From contig JALNQF010000020.1 of NCBI GenBank assembly GCA_028456385.1, forward strand, positions 124,001 through 188,000: a stretch of 64,000 bases of DNA, read 5' to 3'. Made by a program: the position numbers and the translations under genes. Origin of the DNA: Ophiosphaerella korrae. Lineage: Eukaryota > Ascomycota > Dothideomycetes > Pleosporales > Phaeosphaeriaceae. How positions within the stretch are numbered: position 1 is the first letter of the stretch; each line of letters begins with the position of its first letter. This document shows, piece by piece, positions 24,735-35,841 of this stretch. The notes under the pieces are model-generated. The model ran no database searches, had not been told where the DNA came from, and saw only the letters and a program-made list of their open reading frames with translations.

Positions 24735-25699
24735 TCAAAGGTCGCAGGCCACCAATGGGCAATTAGGACATGCATACCAAGTCTCGCTGAGTAGATCGGG
24801 GAGGTTCCTAGGTATCGATTTGAGTATTTCTTTCATCTGCATATCATTTTCGCCTTGCTCCAAAGCTTCGAGAAGATGTTGGGAAACAAGCACGACCCAA
24901 AGAAAGACGCCATTTGCTCTGAATATCAGTTCTTTGCGCATGGATTCAGACACCATGGGAAGCTCAATCTTGACGTATCTTTGGATATCCATCTCGTTTA
25001 GTTCTTCCAGTCGGAGTTGGTAGGCGTGATCTGCTAGCAGGTCACCAACGACAGGGAAGTGTCTACTACTCAAGCACATTCTCAGCTCCATTCCAGCAAC
25101 TTTTGCAGCATCAAAAGATGATCTAAATCTGTGAATGACTGTTCTGACCTCTTCTTGCTAGCGTTCGTCGAGGGCGTCTATTATTATTTTAATGCCCTTC
25201 GGTTGTTTCCGACTGATTATAGTATGGAAAATATGTTCCAACTCAAGTAATTCCCAGACTAACTTACCATCTTGACTAAGATTTTCCTTTGCCAGAAACG
25301 TTGACAAGAACTCGCACATTGCCAGAGGTATATGACGTAGTAGATCATGTAAAAACTGGGTGTAGAGCCCTGTTGAGGTTTTCTCTACTGCTGACCCGCG
25401 AGTGTTGAAGGAGCTTAAATAGATGGCTGTTGGATTGGACACGGAACATTTTCGATGTAGTAACATACTCTTCATCAACGTGGACTTTCCAGAGCCTGGC
25501 CTTCCACTGATCCATAAGAGCGCCCCATAAGTTTTTTTTCCCAATATTCGTATTTTGGTTCCTCATAAATCCAAGTACACGTATCTTTTGCTGGCTCCGA
25601 AATTTCAGCTTCTCTATGCCCTATCTCAGGAAACGATAGCGACTTGAGACAGCTTAATCTATCGCCATCATATGCGTCTCGAACCTGCCTTTCAAGGCT
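24735..25699 (-). pseudogene. Broken NACHT domain of an NLR
   Basis: Read on the minus strand, this begins with a linker (SLERQVRDAYDGDRLSC) and continues to a NACHT ATPase with Walker A GRPGSGKST and Walker B IKIIIDALDE. It goes on past SSRHFPVV and RANGVFLWVVLVS, typical of fungal NACHT proteins, and stops abruptly after the NLPDLL segment. Three faults are visible. A frame change falls at an A8 homopolymer (25532-25539), which could be a sequencing indel. An in-frame TAG lies just after Walker B (25158-25160). No C-terminal repeat domain follows. The join to the gene upstream is also interrupted near 25690-25725. It was probably the ATPase module of the adjacent SesB gene. Confidence 0.8.
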
Positions 25700-25722
25700 C
25701 TAGAAGCAGCTTCGTGAGCCCG

Positions 25723-28700
25723 TTACTTTTCAAGTCCTTCGCTCTCATAGAAATTGAAAAGCCCTAGGTCAGTAGACAGATACTCGTCAATGTTTTCTGA
25801 GACTGAGCCGTAGATTGGCACGCCGCCTTTGAAAGACACTGGGCCGGGTGATGGCTTCTCCATCTGTGGGTTTGTCGGGTTCTGGGTACTACTTTGGCTG
25901 GGATTAGCTTATAAAAATGATAATGCTGATTGCTGCATACTTGATCTCATCTTCCCACTTCTTCAACTCGTTTAATAGCCTTTTGAAACCAGGCTCATCG
26001 GCAGAAGCAAATTTGGTCATATCTCGGTGATTCGTCGGAACAGACATAGAATCGTAGCCGGGTAATGTAGCGGAAGATCGATCAACAACATATCCAATGC
26101 TAGGCATGGGCAATTCTTCGTAGAAGCAGGCTATTCGCAGCCAGTGACCATTGCGGTCCATATTTCGAACCATTGACAAGAAGTCGTTTTGTATAGCTTG
26201 GGCAAATCGACCATCTGTTTCCAAGTTCTCGAGAAGGCTCTTGTCTATTGACATAAATGCGCCCAGTATTTTGGTAATTGTATTCGCCCAATTCGTCCCT
26301 TTAGAACCTTCATGCGGCGTTCCCATGAATATGATGCCCTTTGTCTGGACAACCAGACTTTGAAGGTTTGGCATGGAGCTAGTCTTGGATAGTAAAAGCA
26401 CCCCCTTGCATATAAGGCCACCTAAGCTGTGCGCGACAAATATAACCGGTCGCGATGCTGTATTGGTATATATTCGATACTCTATCAAGTGGTGCAGAAG
26501 ATTGTTGGCGATATCTTGTAGTTTGATATTCAATGCTGTAGATCCTCTTGTTACGTCGACGACATATCCGTATGAAATAATACGCGCATGAGGGAGTTCG
26601 GGCGGAAGCAGCGTTTTTAGCCATGTTGCGGGTTGTCCAGCAGCTGTCCATGTACTTAATCTATCACCACCGAAGCCGTGAATGAAGCATAAATCGAATG
26701 TTGCATCCGCGCTATCGAATATAATTTGAATACCGCTGAGAAAGGCTGGATCAGGGGACAATGTACTAGAAGTTGAAAGCTTGGGCGTTCCGCGCTCCGA
26801 TGAGCGTTTACCTCGGACTGTCCTTCTGTTGAATGGCGAGCTGAAACCTTCCCTGTTGGCGCCTGTGAAGCAGTACTTCTTGCTCTCATGTGATCTTTTT
26901 ACTATTCTTGAGACTTCATCGTAGAGATACTCTGAAGTCGCACGTCCAAGTTCATCGACCAGACAGTTGTCGCGTATCAATTCGATAAGGGAAAGCACTG
27001 CAGAACCTTCGATCAAATCACACTCGGGGTCGTTTTTCAATATATTTTCTATGCAATTCAGGCATTTTTGGCGGTCGATCGGTTCAGAATTACCCAATTG
27101 TGCGTGAAACGCGATTTGTTCGGTCAAGCCATACAGCAGCCATAAAATGAGGTCAAATATTACCCAGCCGATTGACAATATGTCGTTGGCCTGAGAGGCA
27201 TATGAGGTGGCTATGGGAAAGCTTCCGAATTTCAAGGTTTTGATCCGATCTGGCAATTGTTGGTCCACAAATACGAAGATATTATCTGGCGTAATATAGG
27301 CTAGTGGGACTCTTTCCGGGCGTTCTTTTGGTTTATGACTTTTGGTGCTAAGGCGATGTACAGCACAAAGAGCCTTAAGAAGCCCACGCACTTGTAACAG
27401 AATGAGTGTGATCAGGTCGAAGGATAATTGTGGAGACGGATAGCGGCCCCAAAACTCTCGGAGAGTGCCCCCTGACGCCCATTCAGTCAGGACGTAAGAT
27501 TGGTTCCTATAGTGGAAAGCTGCAATGCCACGTAGAAGGTAGCTATCTTTGAGATGGTGTCTAGCCGCCAGGGTCTCTGTCTCGCTCTTCCATGCATCAT
27601 CTTCACTCAACGATTCAACGACACGGCTTTGGAAAATCCTCAGGGAAGCATTAATCCAGGTCTCTCCATGTTCGTCAACCCACGAATCTATCTGCTGTAG
27701 TTCAGCGTACTGGCGACACTTACCCAGCTCTGGAAACTTACAGGACCTACGCTTGCCTGGCAGTTTCGTAGCATCTTGATACGAGTCGCCTTGTTTAATT
27801 GGCCAATTGAATAACCATGGTCGACAGGGGCCAGAGGCAAGGTGACATCTGGCGGAACATAATGAATAAACTCGGACGTCCCGAAATTCGCCAAGTACAA
27901 CCGCCGCTGATATCTGAAAAATAGGTCAAAAGATCGCCTATCCCAAACGTCGTGGTGAAAAGCAGCTGATTGTTTATCGTGGTTGCACGATTCGTTGATG
28001 GTCTCTTTGCAAGCCGCAGAGCAAAGGGAAGGGCTGCTACCAATACGGCCACATGAGGAGGAAGCCTGTACTAAGGTTCCTAGATCCGGAATCGGCATAG
28101 AAGAGTCGTCAAATCCATGATTCCGGAAGGCCTCCAAAGCTCTTACACGTAGAACTGGGTCTGAAATGCTGAGGAGCGTAATGACGAATACTTTCTTTGC
28201 TTTCTCCAGGACGAAATCTAACAATTCTATGTCTCCAACCACTATCATTGCTTTTCTTAACACGTCAAACACAGTAGTTCTCGTGACCAACCAATCAAGA
28301 GCTATTTCTGGAAGATAACAAGAAGGCTCTACAAGTCCAATTTGGTATGGTTCCATCGTGCGAAGAATTCGATCCGCAATGTCTTCATCTATTTACGGGT
28401 AAACATTGTGCGCTGCAGTTGTTGCATTCATCTTACTCAAAATTGAACCCCATTCATCCTGATATACATAATTAGAAGAATAGTTGAGCTGGACAAAGTT
28501 CACAGATGGATCCGCTGGCCAAATTGCCGGGTATCCATTTTCATCACAGTCGTCTTCATTGGGCTCCGGGGGCAACAGTTGCATTCCCTTGGGACGGCGG
28601 TCGTCAAGATACCAAGGCTTCCAGTCCGCCATGCTTTCTGCACCGATGGCAAGGTCGTCATCAGGCCGTGCCAGAATAGGTTCGGTAAAGAGTGGCTGGC

Positions 28701-30723
28701 TGAATACTATGGGAGCCTCTCGAATGGTTGTGCGAGAATGTCCTGAGTTAGTGAGGCTGTCATCAAGAGTACTTATACTCTGACACCCAAAGTGCGGAAG
28801 AGATATGAGGGCAAGATAGCGGAGATGACTAATTATATGCTCCACGATAGTGCCTTTGATATCTGATTCTTTACAAAGAGGACATCTCTCGTAGAGTGGG
28901 TCATCTGCCCAGGCATTGCTCTTGATGAGGTGAGGCAATTGTCGATCTGTAAAAGTGTCTCTGTGTTCAGTTAACATATGATTTTCGTAGTCACTAGCTG
29001 AGTCGAACGTCAGGGACGGATGGGGTTCAACATCGCAATGCCATTTGATGATATGCTCGTGCATGTGCGCTAGCCAATATTTACTCCGAGAGTATAATAC
29101 GAACTCTGCAGAACAATTAGCGGAAATGCACACATATGGCTGGATATCATGAAGGATGTGGGATCTGTTGATGGTCAGTAATGGTAATCCGGATACAAGG
29201 GTCAAGTAGTAACACGTAACCTCCAGGAGTTCTGGCTCCTCAATTTCTCCTTCTCAAATAAGCAAAGACAAATACGGCATGTTATGGTAGCTTGACCGAT
29301 TTCGCAACTTCTCTTGGCTTCTCGGCGTCGACGCTGATATCTTGCTCGTTCTTGCACAATACCTTCTCTGACTATCAACCCTTTATCGAAGATTTCATTT
29401 TGGAGGTACAACTCTTCCGTGGATAACAGCGTCTCGATTGCCGAAGCATGATTTGAGGCAATCATACGCTTGAGTTTCTTATATTGGACGCGATCGTAGG
29501 TCCGCGGTCGTGGAGGAAAGGGAAGGTCTTGCAGATTGTCCATAGCAGCGGTTCGTCTTGCATTAGAAGATGTGACCGATTCGGGCGAAATATTGAGGAA
29601 ATTCTGCGGTGACAAGGTCGTTGCTGTTCCAGCCCGCGAAGATGCTGCTACGGATAGCTCAGTCGACTGCGCCATTCCGAGCCTAGTTTCGTTTGATAGC
29701 TGTATCGGCTGGAAATCGCTGCGCATCTCAGATTTGGCCGACGGCGTTACATTACTTGATAAATTAGTAGATACTCGGTCTTTGGGCATGGATTCCTTTG
29801 GAGGCGCAATGAATGGGGTCACATTCGCAGCTAGAGGATTATGAAGTTGTGTGTAGCGTGCCCTCCTACGTCTTGCCAGCATTGTTTTTGCGATACGATC
29901 TCGAACGTTCTGTGGCGCATTCGGCAAGTTGACGACGACCAGTTCCACAAACATAGATTTAACATGTTGTTCAATGTCTTGTTCGTTTTCATCTGTGATT
30001 CGAAAAGTACCATCAATTCTTTCGTTTCTTGCACCCTGACTCGCTTTTCGAATAGTATTAGATAGCCGGTGGAGGGTAGTTATGTCTTCGGAAACGGCGG
30101 CGAAAGCTGCAGTAACTTCTGTGATAGGGTTGTACTTGCAGTCTATGTTCAATTTTGAGCATAAAGCGCAGGTTGGCCAGATTTGGTCACAATCTTTCGA
30201 GGCAAGGGCACAAGCCGTGCAAGCTTCAGAAGGCATCAACGTTGGGCCTGTAATAGTATAGGTAAGCACAAGTGTGAGGGAGCGGTAACAACGTCATTTT
30301 ATTCCGAAGTAAAGAGGTAGTGTTCTACTAGGATAAAGATGTTTAAATGATTAAAGAAAATTTATCTTCAACAAAAGGAAACCAGTAACTGAGAGCGTAG
30401 AACCGTGATGTTGAATTCTGTGAATCGTTGGAAGTGACTTGATTGAAAATAAAAATCAACAGAATATACATACAGCTTCGGAGCCTTTCATGTATGGTTT
30501 CTAATATCGATACTACCAATCCTTCTACAGCGGGGACATTTCGTATTCGGCGATCCAGTGATGCTTTATAGCAAGCCAAGACATTGATGTTTAAGAGCCA
30601 AGATCTGTATCTCTCAAGCTGTTGTTCCACGACATGTTGCAATGGATGCTCGATTAGATCAAATTGATTTTGCAAGTTCCTGAAGGCAGAAAAGCAGGAT
30701 TCCGCCCTTGTTTTTATGTTCAT
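25723..30723 (-). CDS. Zinc-finger / pseudokinase / SesB-hydrolase NLR N-terminal protein
   Basis: Best model: minus-strand exons 30723-30474, 30247-29221, 29164-28437, 28388-27742, 27694-25941 and 25897-25723, about 1526 residues. Introns 3-5 are 56, 48 and 47 nt; the 48-nt one removes an in-frame TAA. The first exon is a helical module seen at the N-terminus of related fungal proteins (RYRSWLLNI...SLDRRIR). If that 226-nt intron is wrong, translation could start at 30236. Next come a Zn2Cys6-like cluster (CTACALASKDC...CALCSKLNIDC), a C2H2-type block (CRICLCLF...HEHIIKWH), and a kinase-like domain whose HRD and DFG are degraded (LAYITPDN, LKFGS), hence a pseudokinase. An alpha/beta hydrolase of SesB type follows, with HGFGGD, FVAHSLGG and IFMGTPHEGS. 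SesB domains occur as NLR effectors. The broken NACHT domain lies directly downstream. Confidence 0.6.
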
Positions 30724-31538
30724 GGAGGCGCCTTAAATTACATGTAGATCAAAGTACCGATCCAGCCATGGACCAATACAACCAATAGTGTAGACAGAGC
30801 GGATACCGAATGTAGCCAGAAATTCGCTTATTCTTAGGACTGCTGCTCGAATACGACAGTTCAACTGTGTTGTCTTTGGCTAGGGATTGGGATGGTTTGA
30901 CCTAAGTTGCAGTGAACATAAATAATCAAGTAAATAGCGCCACTTTTTATTGCACTGCAATGCCGACTAGGAATCGCTGGGCCTTTGATCTGCAGTAAGA
31001 AGGACTTTGTGGCGAAAAAAGTACAAGGTCAGAAGCTAGTCGACACGAAGTGTCCAGGAGTCGAAGTAGACTAATTGCGTGTAGAAAGGACTCAAGTCGA
31101 TGATGCGACAATAGCTGAGAACTGTAGTGGACTTGGAAACATGAGACGGAGGGTTGTAGTCAAGGCCTCGTTGGCCTTGACGGACACCACGAGAAGCGGG
31201 GTTCTAGCACGTGAATACTTGCAGAAGTTCAGCCGCGGCCGATTCAATCACCTCGTGATTCTCCCCCACCGACGGCTTTCAGTAGTTTTATGGACTTCAG
31301 ATACGACATACCCTGCCAGTATAGCAAGTCGATTCGAAGAATATACTTCAGTCCTTTTAGTTCGCGAACGGTAGTTCTTCGATCCGTCCCCTCCTCAAGG
31401 CTCTGGCAGTGTTGCGCGAAGCCTAAGCTCGGCCCTTCAGCTTCGCATTATTAGATGCGGATAAGACTTACTATTGAGCGCAGCTTCAATTCACTCGGAT
31501 CACATAGACCTCCTTACTTCTAGATACCCTATTCTGCC
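30724..31538. other. Head-to-head intergenic region between SesB gene and S8 protease
   Basis: 815 bp between two divergent start codons. No gene of its own is supported. Both promoters must lie here, so it may act as a shared, bidirectional control region. Confidence 0.5.
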
Positions 31539-34535
31539 ATGTTCGATTTACTGCTCGACTTGATGGGCTGGGGTGACGGACCAAACGTTTCCGTGGAGGC
31601 CGAGACCCCATTCGAAGACTGGCAAGCGCTGTTACGGCGTATTGAAACTGCCATAAATGATGTCCTTGATGAAAGAAGTACTTCATTGGATCGTAAAACG
31701 CTGTTGCACAAAATACAAAGTTATAACTTTGCCATTGGTATAGAACTAGCTCGCTTGTCAAAAGTCAGGCAGATCCCACAGCTATGGTTGTCAATCATGC
31801 AGCGCGAGTTGCAACAGTTCCCTGCAACTACCAGCGACGAATTTAGGCGTATCTGTAGACATAGTTTGGACCAAGGGTGCAATGACTTATCAAGACTATT
31901 AAGTGCGGCCTTACTGAAAGCGTCCTCGCTGGGTTGTCTGGAATCAAATGAGCTAGAAAATGCGAGCACTGGGCGAGAATATACACCTACGGATTGGATT
32001 CAATCGGCCCATGACACCATGCTCAAAGCGCTTATAGAATGCAGTGCTTGCTCATGCTCAGGCCACACGTCGACATCTTTTGGTGTAAGAATACCTCTCA
32101 AAACATACCGAACGCACATTTCAGATTTAACGTGTTCCATTACGATCTCCCTGGAGACAGCATTTTACTGGGAAACGGCCCACGTGTCGGTTAGGAGAGA
32201 CCCAAGTCATGCAGTTCCATGCATCATTGAAGGGGACTCACAGCCGTACAACGACTCTTGGTCCCCAAACATGGATACAGTGAAATCTTTGTGCGCAGAA
32301 TGTTCATTCGCGCACAAGTATGCGCAAAACTTACACTTCGGAGTCAAATGCGATGGAAGCAGTAAACTGTTTCGCTTCGACTCTCAGCCCAGAGAATCTG
32401 ATTGGGACTGGTCTCAGAGCATATCGTTTCAGGAGCTACTTGATAATCAGGGCTTGAAGCCTACGGAGGGACGTTTGTTAGCCGTACGGCTCAGCTATGC
32501 TGTACTACACTTTTTCAGCACAACTTGGCTACATGAATCCTGGGAATCTTCAAGGATCATGTTCCCTGCCAGTATACAGGCACAAAAAAGGGTCTACTTA
32601 GTGCCGCATCTAGATACCCGGCATAATCGCTCTACAGCTGGCCAGAGCGACGCGGAAAGTGAAGGAGACTCACCTCAGTCCATATTCAAGGCACAAAAAG
32701 GCCCTGGTCACCCATTCCCCTTCTTAGTCATCCTCGCTATCCAGCTGCTTGAGATTCATACCAGGTTATCGTTCACTGAAATAGTTGAAACGTGTCCCCG
32801 GGATATGTTAGCAGAACACGACTTTCTCTCTATATATTTTGATGCACAAACCGTCTGCAAATTCTTCCTCGAGGATGGAGCCCTAGATGTCAAAGATGAG
32901 ATTTTCTTCGAGGCCATCCGCCGCTGCTTGGACAAAAGCAAATGGTCTAGCAACGACGATGTATTTGGTTTGAGAGAAAAAATCTACGAGAACGTCGTCG
33001 CTTGGCTCGAATTGCGATTGATCAAAGATCATGTATCACTCTCGGATCTCGATTTGATTGATAACACTCTTAAGATGACACAGAGAGATCTAGCGCGACA
33101 GGCCAAACGTGCTAAAAGCGCATGTCTTGCTCCACCGCCAAGTGTCCCATCCAGAGGCGACATATCCCATAATGCGATGACAGTGCCACCTAGCATCTCG
33201 AAAGGCAGATTATACCCATCGTTAGAATATGTACTTCCACACGGACCTCCACTAGAACTGTTCGATGACTATCTTACTGAGAACGTTCAGTAAGTTAGTT
33301 TCGCCATTTTTTATCCTATACTGATAGACGTACAGCAGTAAACACTTGGGCTTCAAATCCTGGTCTGAACGCTTTGTAGAAGTTTACAATGTTTTCATCC
33401 GGGATCACATTGCCAAAGTGGAACCCATCAAAATTGCAGTCATAGACACAGGATACGATGCGAGCCATTGGGGTATTGATTTAGATACAGTCTCAGAGCG
33501 CATTGTTTTAAAGTGCTGCTCAGAATGTCTCGCCAATACGAAGTTGTGTCAACCAGCACACATGACAGATGACCATGGACATGGAACTCATGTTGCGGGG
33601 TTGCTGCTTACTTTTGCTCCACATACACAACTGTTTATTGTTAAGCTTGATATGGCGATGGGAGACGCCTCTCAAAGCAAGATTGCTCAGGTGAGTGTTT
33701 TTTCTACAGGATCAGGTGGTCAAGCCATCACTGTATAGCTATGCTTAGATCCAATCCGAGGTTGTATCAAATTGGTTTGCTTTCATTGTTTATTTTATAT
33801 CATGTCTACTTTTTATTGATTGGATACCTACAGTAGTCGGTACGGCTATAACATACTTCCGTAGAGCTAATGTGTGTTGCATAGGCCTTGCGGATGCTTG
33901 TAGATACCTGGGAAGTCAATATCATCTCCCTATCGTTCGGCTATCCTACAGATACCAATGCAAGCTACGATAAGATTAGAACTGCGATTGCCTGGGCGTC
34001 AAAAAGAGCTCTCATCTTCGCTGCAGCAAGAAACAACGGCTTGAATCAGCCCCGGGCATGGCCGGCGCAGGAGCCTGGCGTCTTCGGTATTTACTCGACC
34101 GACCACAACGGGACATGGTCAACTTATAATCCAGCTGAAATGGAGGAAAGCTTGAATATTGCTGTTGTTGGCGAGGGTGTCGAATCGTATTGGCCGAACG
34201 CCTTGTGCGATGACGCATTGAACGAGCAACAGCAATTGGCGGTTAAATCAGGGACATCTTATGCGACTCCCATCGCCGCCAGCCTCTCGGCATTCTTGCT
34301 CTCATTCTCCCAGATTCACCTAAGTTCTGAGGAAACACGAAAGTTGAAAAAGTTCAAACACATGAAACGTGTGATAAGGGCGGTCTTCGAAGAGGGTTGG
34401 AAGAATGAGCACAAAATGCCCAGTTTCACATACCTTGCATTCAGTGTAAAGCCAACTAATCTGTTCAGCCGCACGCTGGAGGATATCGTCAAAGTCATAC
34501 GTACAGTACTACAAAGAAAGCAAGAGAGAGGATAA
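31539..34535 (+). CDS. DUF7580-subtilisin (S8) serine protease, HET-Q2-like
   Basis: Three exons: 31539-33289, 33336-33690 and 33885-34535, 918 residues. The first intron ends at one of two AGs three bases apart; the second is 194 nt. Residues 1-~560 form a helical region matching the fungal DUF7580 type (Cys-rich CSACSCSGH, then LSYAVLHFFSTTWL and HPFPFLVILAIQLLEI). The C-terminal part is a subtilisin-like peptidase with a full triad: Asp 621 (VIDTGYD), His 666 (HGHGTHVAG) and Ser 827 (SGTSYATP), plus the oxyanion Asn in AAARNNG. There is no signal peptide, so it should act in the cytosol. It ends 340 bp from the tail of a convergent gasdermin-like gene. In Podospora the analogous protease HET-Q2 cleaves and activates the gasdermin HET-Q1, so this is the likely partner. 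Confidence 0.88.
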
Positions 34536-34875
34536 AAGGTGATCTCATCTTGGTGTTATGTCCGTTGCCCGGGCCAAAATTTCGGGAATCTTGCAATCAA
34601 GCAAGGCACCCCCAAAGGAACTAGTACACTAGCCAAATTCATCAGCGGCGCGGAGGCCATATCCTCAAAGGAAAAATTAGGTTCATAGCCTCCAGCTATC
34701 ATCTATTACTTACGCAACAATCTAGATGTATTTCATTCTAGAGTAGATGACGCCTAGGCCGATGATAAGGGAGTTTAAATATCGACATGTTATTCTCCAA
34801 GTTGAAAACGTTTCAGGCCAACACTGTAAGCAAACTACAATTATCAATTGTTCAAACAGCGACTAGTGGTGACTG
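34536..34875. other. Short gap between convergent protease and gasdermin genes
   Basis: 340 bp, no coding sequence. It should hold both transcription ends. Confidence 0.5.
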
Positions 34876-35841
34876 TCATGTCAACTGTGCTTCAGGAGTT
34901 TCACCTTTGTCAGCGTCGATGAAACCTTGAACCTCGAGCTCTTCTGGTCCAGCATTAACCACGGATTCAACACTGAAAGGCAAGCCTAACGCATCTTGAT
35001 CTTCTCCGAGCAAAGTACCTTTTGTCATATCCTCCGCACGGGCTTCCTGCGTCTTCTTTCCCACCATGATCTTCTTCAGCCTGAACGCAAAAACAAAATC
35101 GCTTGATGCATCATAGCTCATGCCCAACTTGTCTTCCTTTTTCCTCTCGACGGTCGGTCCAGCCTTTAGTGGTACCGTGCCTCCTGATGGTCCGGCAGCA
35201 TCAACTTCCGCCGACGCGTTTGTGTTGCTTGAGACCGAGTCCTCAGTCTTTGCCTTCACGCCAGTGACAGTTTTGACACCCGTGATCAGGTAGATCGGCT
35301 TCTTATAGTCCGTTAGATGCAGAATCCTCTTGATCTTCTCGCTCGAAACGCATTTCGTAATGTATTCGTCGTTGGGCCAGAATTCCACCGTGATCACTTT
35401 CTCAAAATTGAAAACCTCATCATGTTCTTTGGTCCATTCGAGGCCAACGCTGGCGCCGCCGAAGCCAAAGACTTTGGCCCACACACCGACCTTTGCGGCG
35501 CGAAGATTCTTCGTGGAAAGCTCCACTGTCTTTTGCCAAGATATAGTCGTTTCACTGATGATCTTTGGTTCATTCGATCCTGAGGTCTCGCTTGGATTAG
35601 ATGTAGAGCCAGCTAGATCTGGGCTTGCCTCTGCCACTTCCTTTACTCCCCCGTAGTCAATTACATCCTTGACATCGTCAGTCTGGGGATTAGGGTCTGG
35701 CGGTGGAATAGCAGGGCCTTTTGCTTTAAAATCCTCAGGCTTCCTGAAGTCAGTTAAGATATTGCCAATCTTGATTCGACCAGTTTTTGGGTGGTGATGC
35801 ACAGTCGGAGCAGGGTAGTAAAAATGCACCACGTTCGACAT
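34876..35841 (-). CDS. Gasdermin-like protein (RCD-1/HET-Q1 family)
   Basis: A single exon of 321 residues from ATG 35841. The N-terminus (YYPAPTVHHHPKTGRIKIGN) and the central part resemble fungal gasdermin homologues: VGVWAKVFGFGGASVGLEW, then FEKVITVEFWPNDEYITKCV, KKPIYLITGVK and SDFVFAFRLKKI. In gasdermins this region folds as the beta-hairpin pore-forming domain that inserts in membranes and kills the cell. About 65 charged residues follow FAFRLKKI; by analogy this tail would be the inhibitory piece removed by the protease. There is no signal peptide. The call rests on motif recall and on the neighbouring S8 protease, not on a search. An acidic/Ser-rich insert near residues 65-90 and another near 200-235 (Ser/Asn/Ala-rich) are probably loops. 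Confidence 0.72.
   Translation of the reverse strand: MSNVVHFYYPAPTVHHHPKTGRIKIGNILTDFRKPEDFKAKGPAIPPPDPNPQTDDVKDVIDYGGVKEVAEASPDLAGSTSNPSETSGSNEPKIISETTISWQKTVELSTKNLRAAKVGVWAKVFGFGGASVGLEWTKEHDEVFNFEKVITVEFWPNDEYITKCVSSEKIKRILHLTDYKKPIYLITGVKTVTGVKAKTEDSVSSNTNASAEVDAAGPSGGTVPLKAGPTVERKKEDKLGMSYDASSDFVFAFRLKKIMVGKKTQEARAEDMTKGTLLGEDQDALGLPFSVESVVNAGPEELEVQGFIDADKGETPEAQLT

Noticed and set aside
28389..28436. In-frame TAA in the SesB gene read as a nonsense mutation
   Set aside because: A 48-nt GTAAGA...AATAG intron, a multiple of three, removes it and keeps the conserved NEDIADRIL reading.
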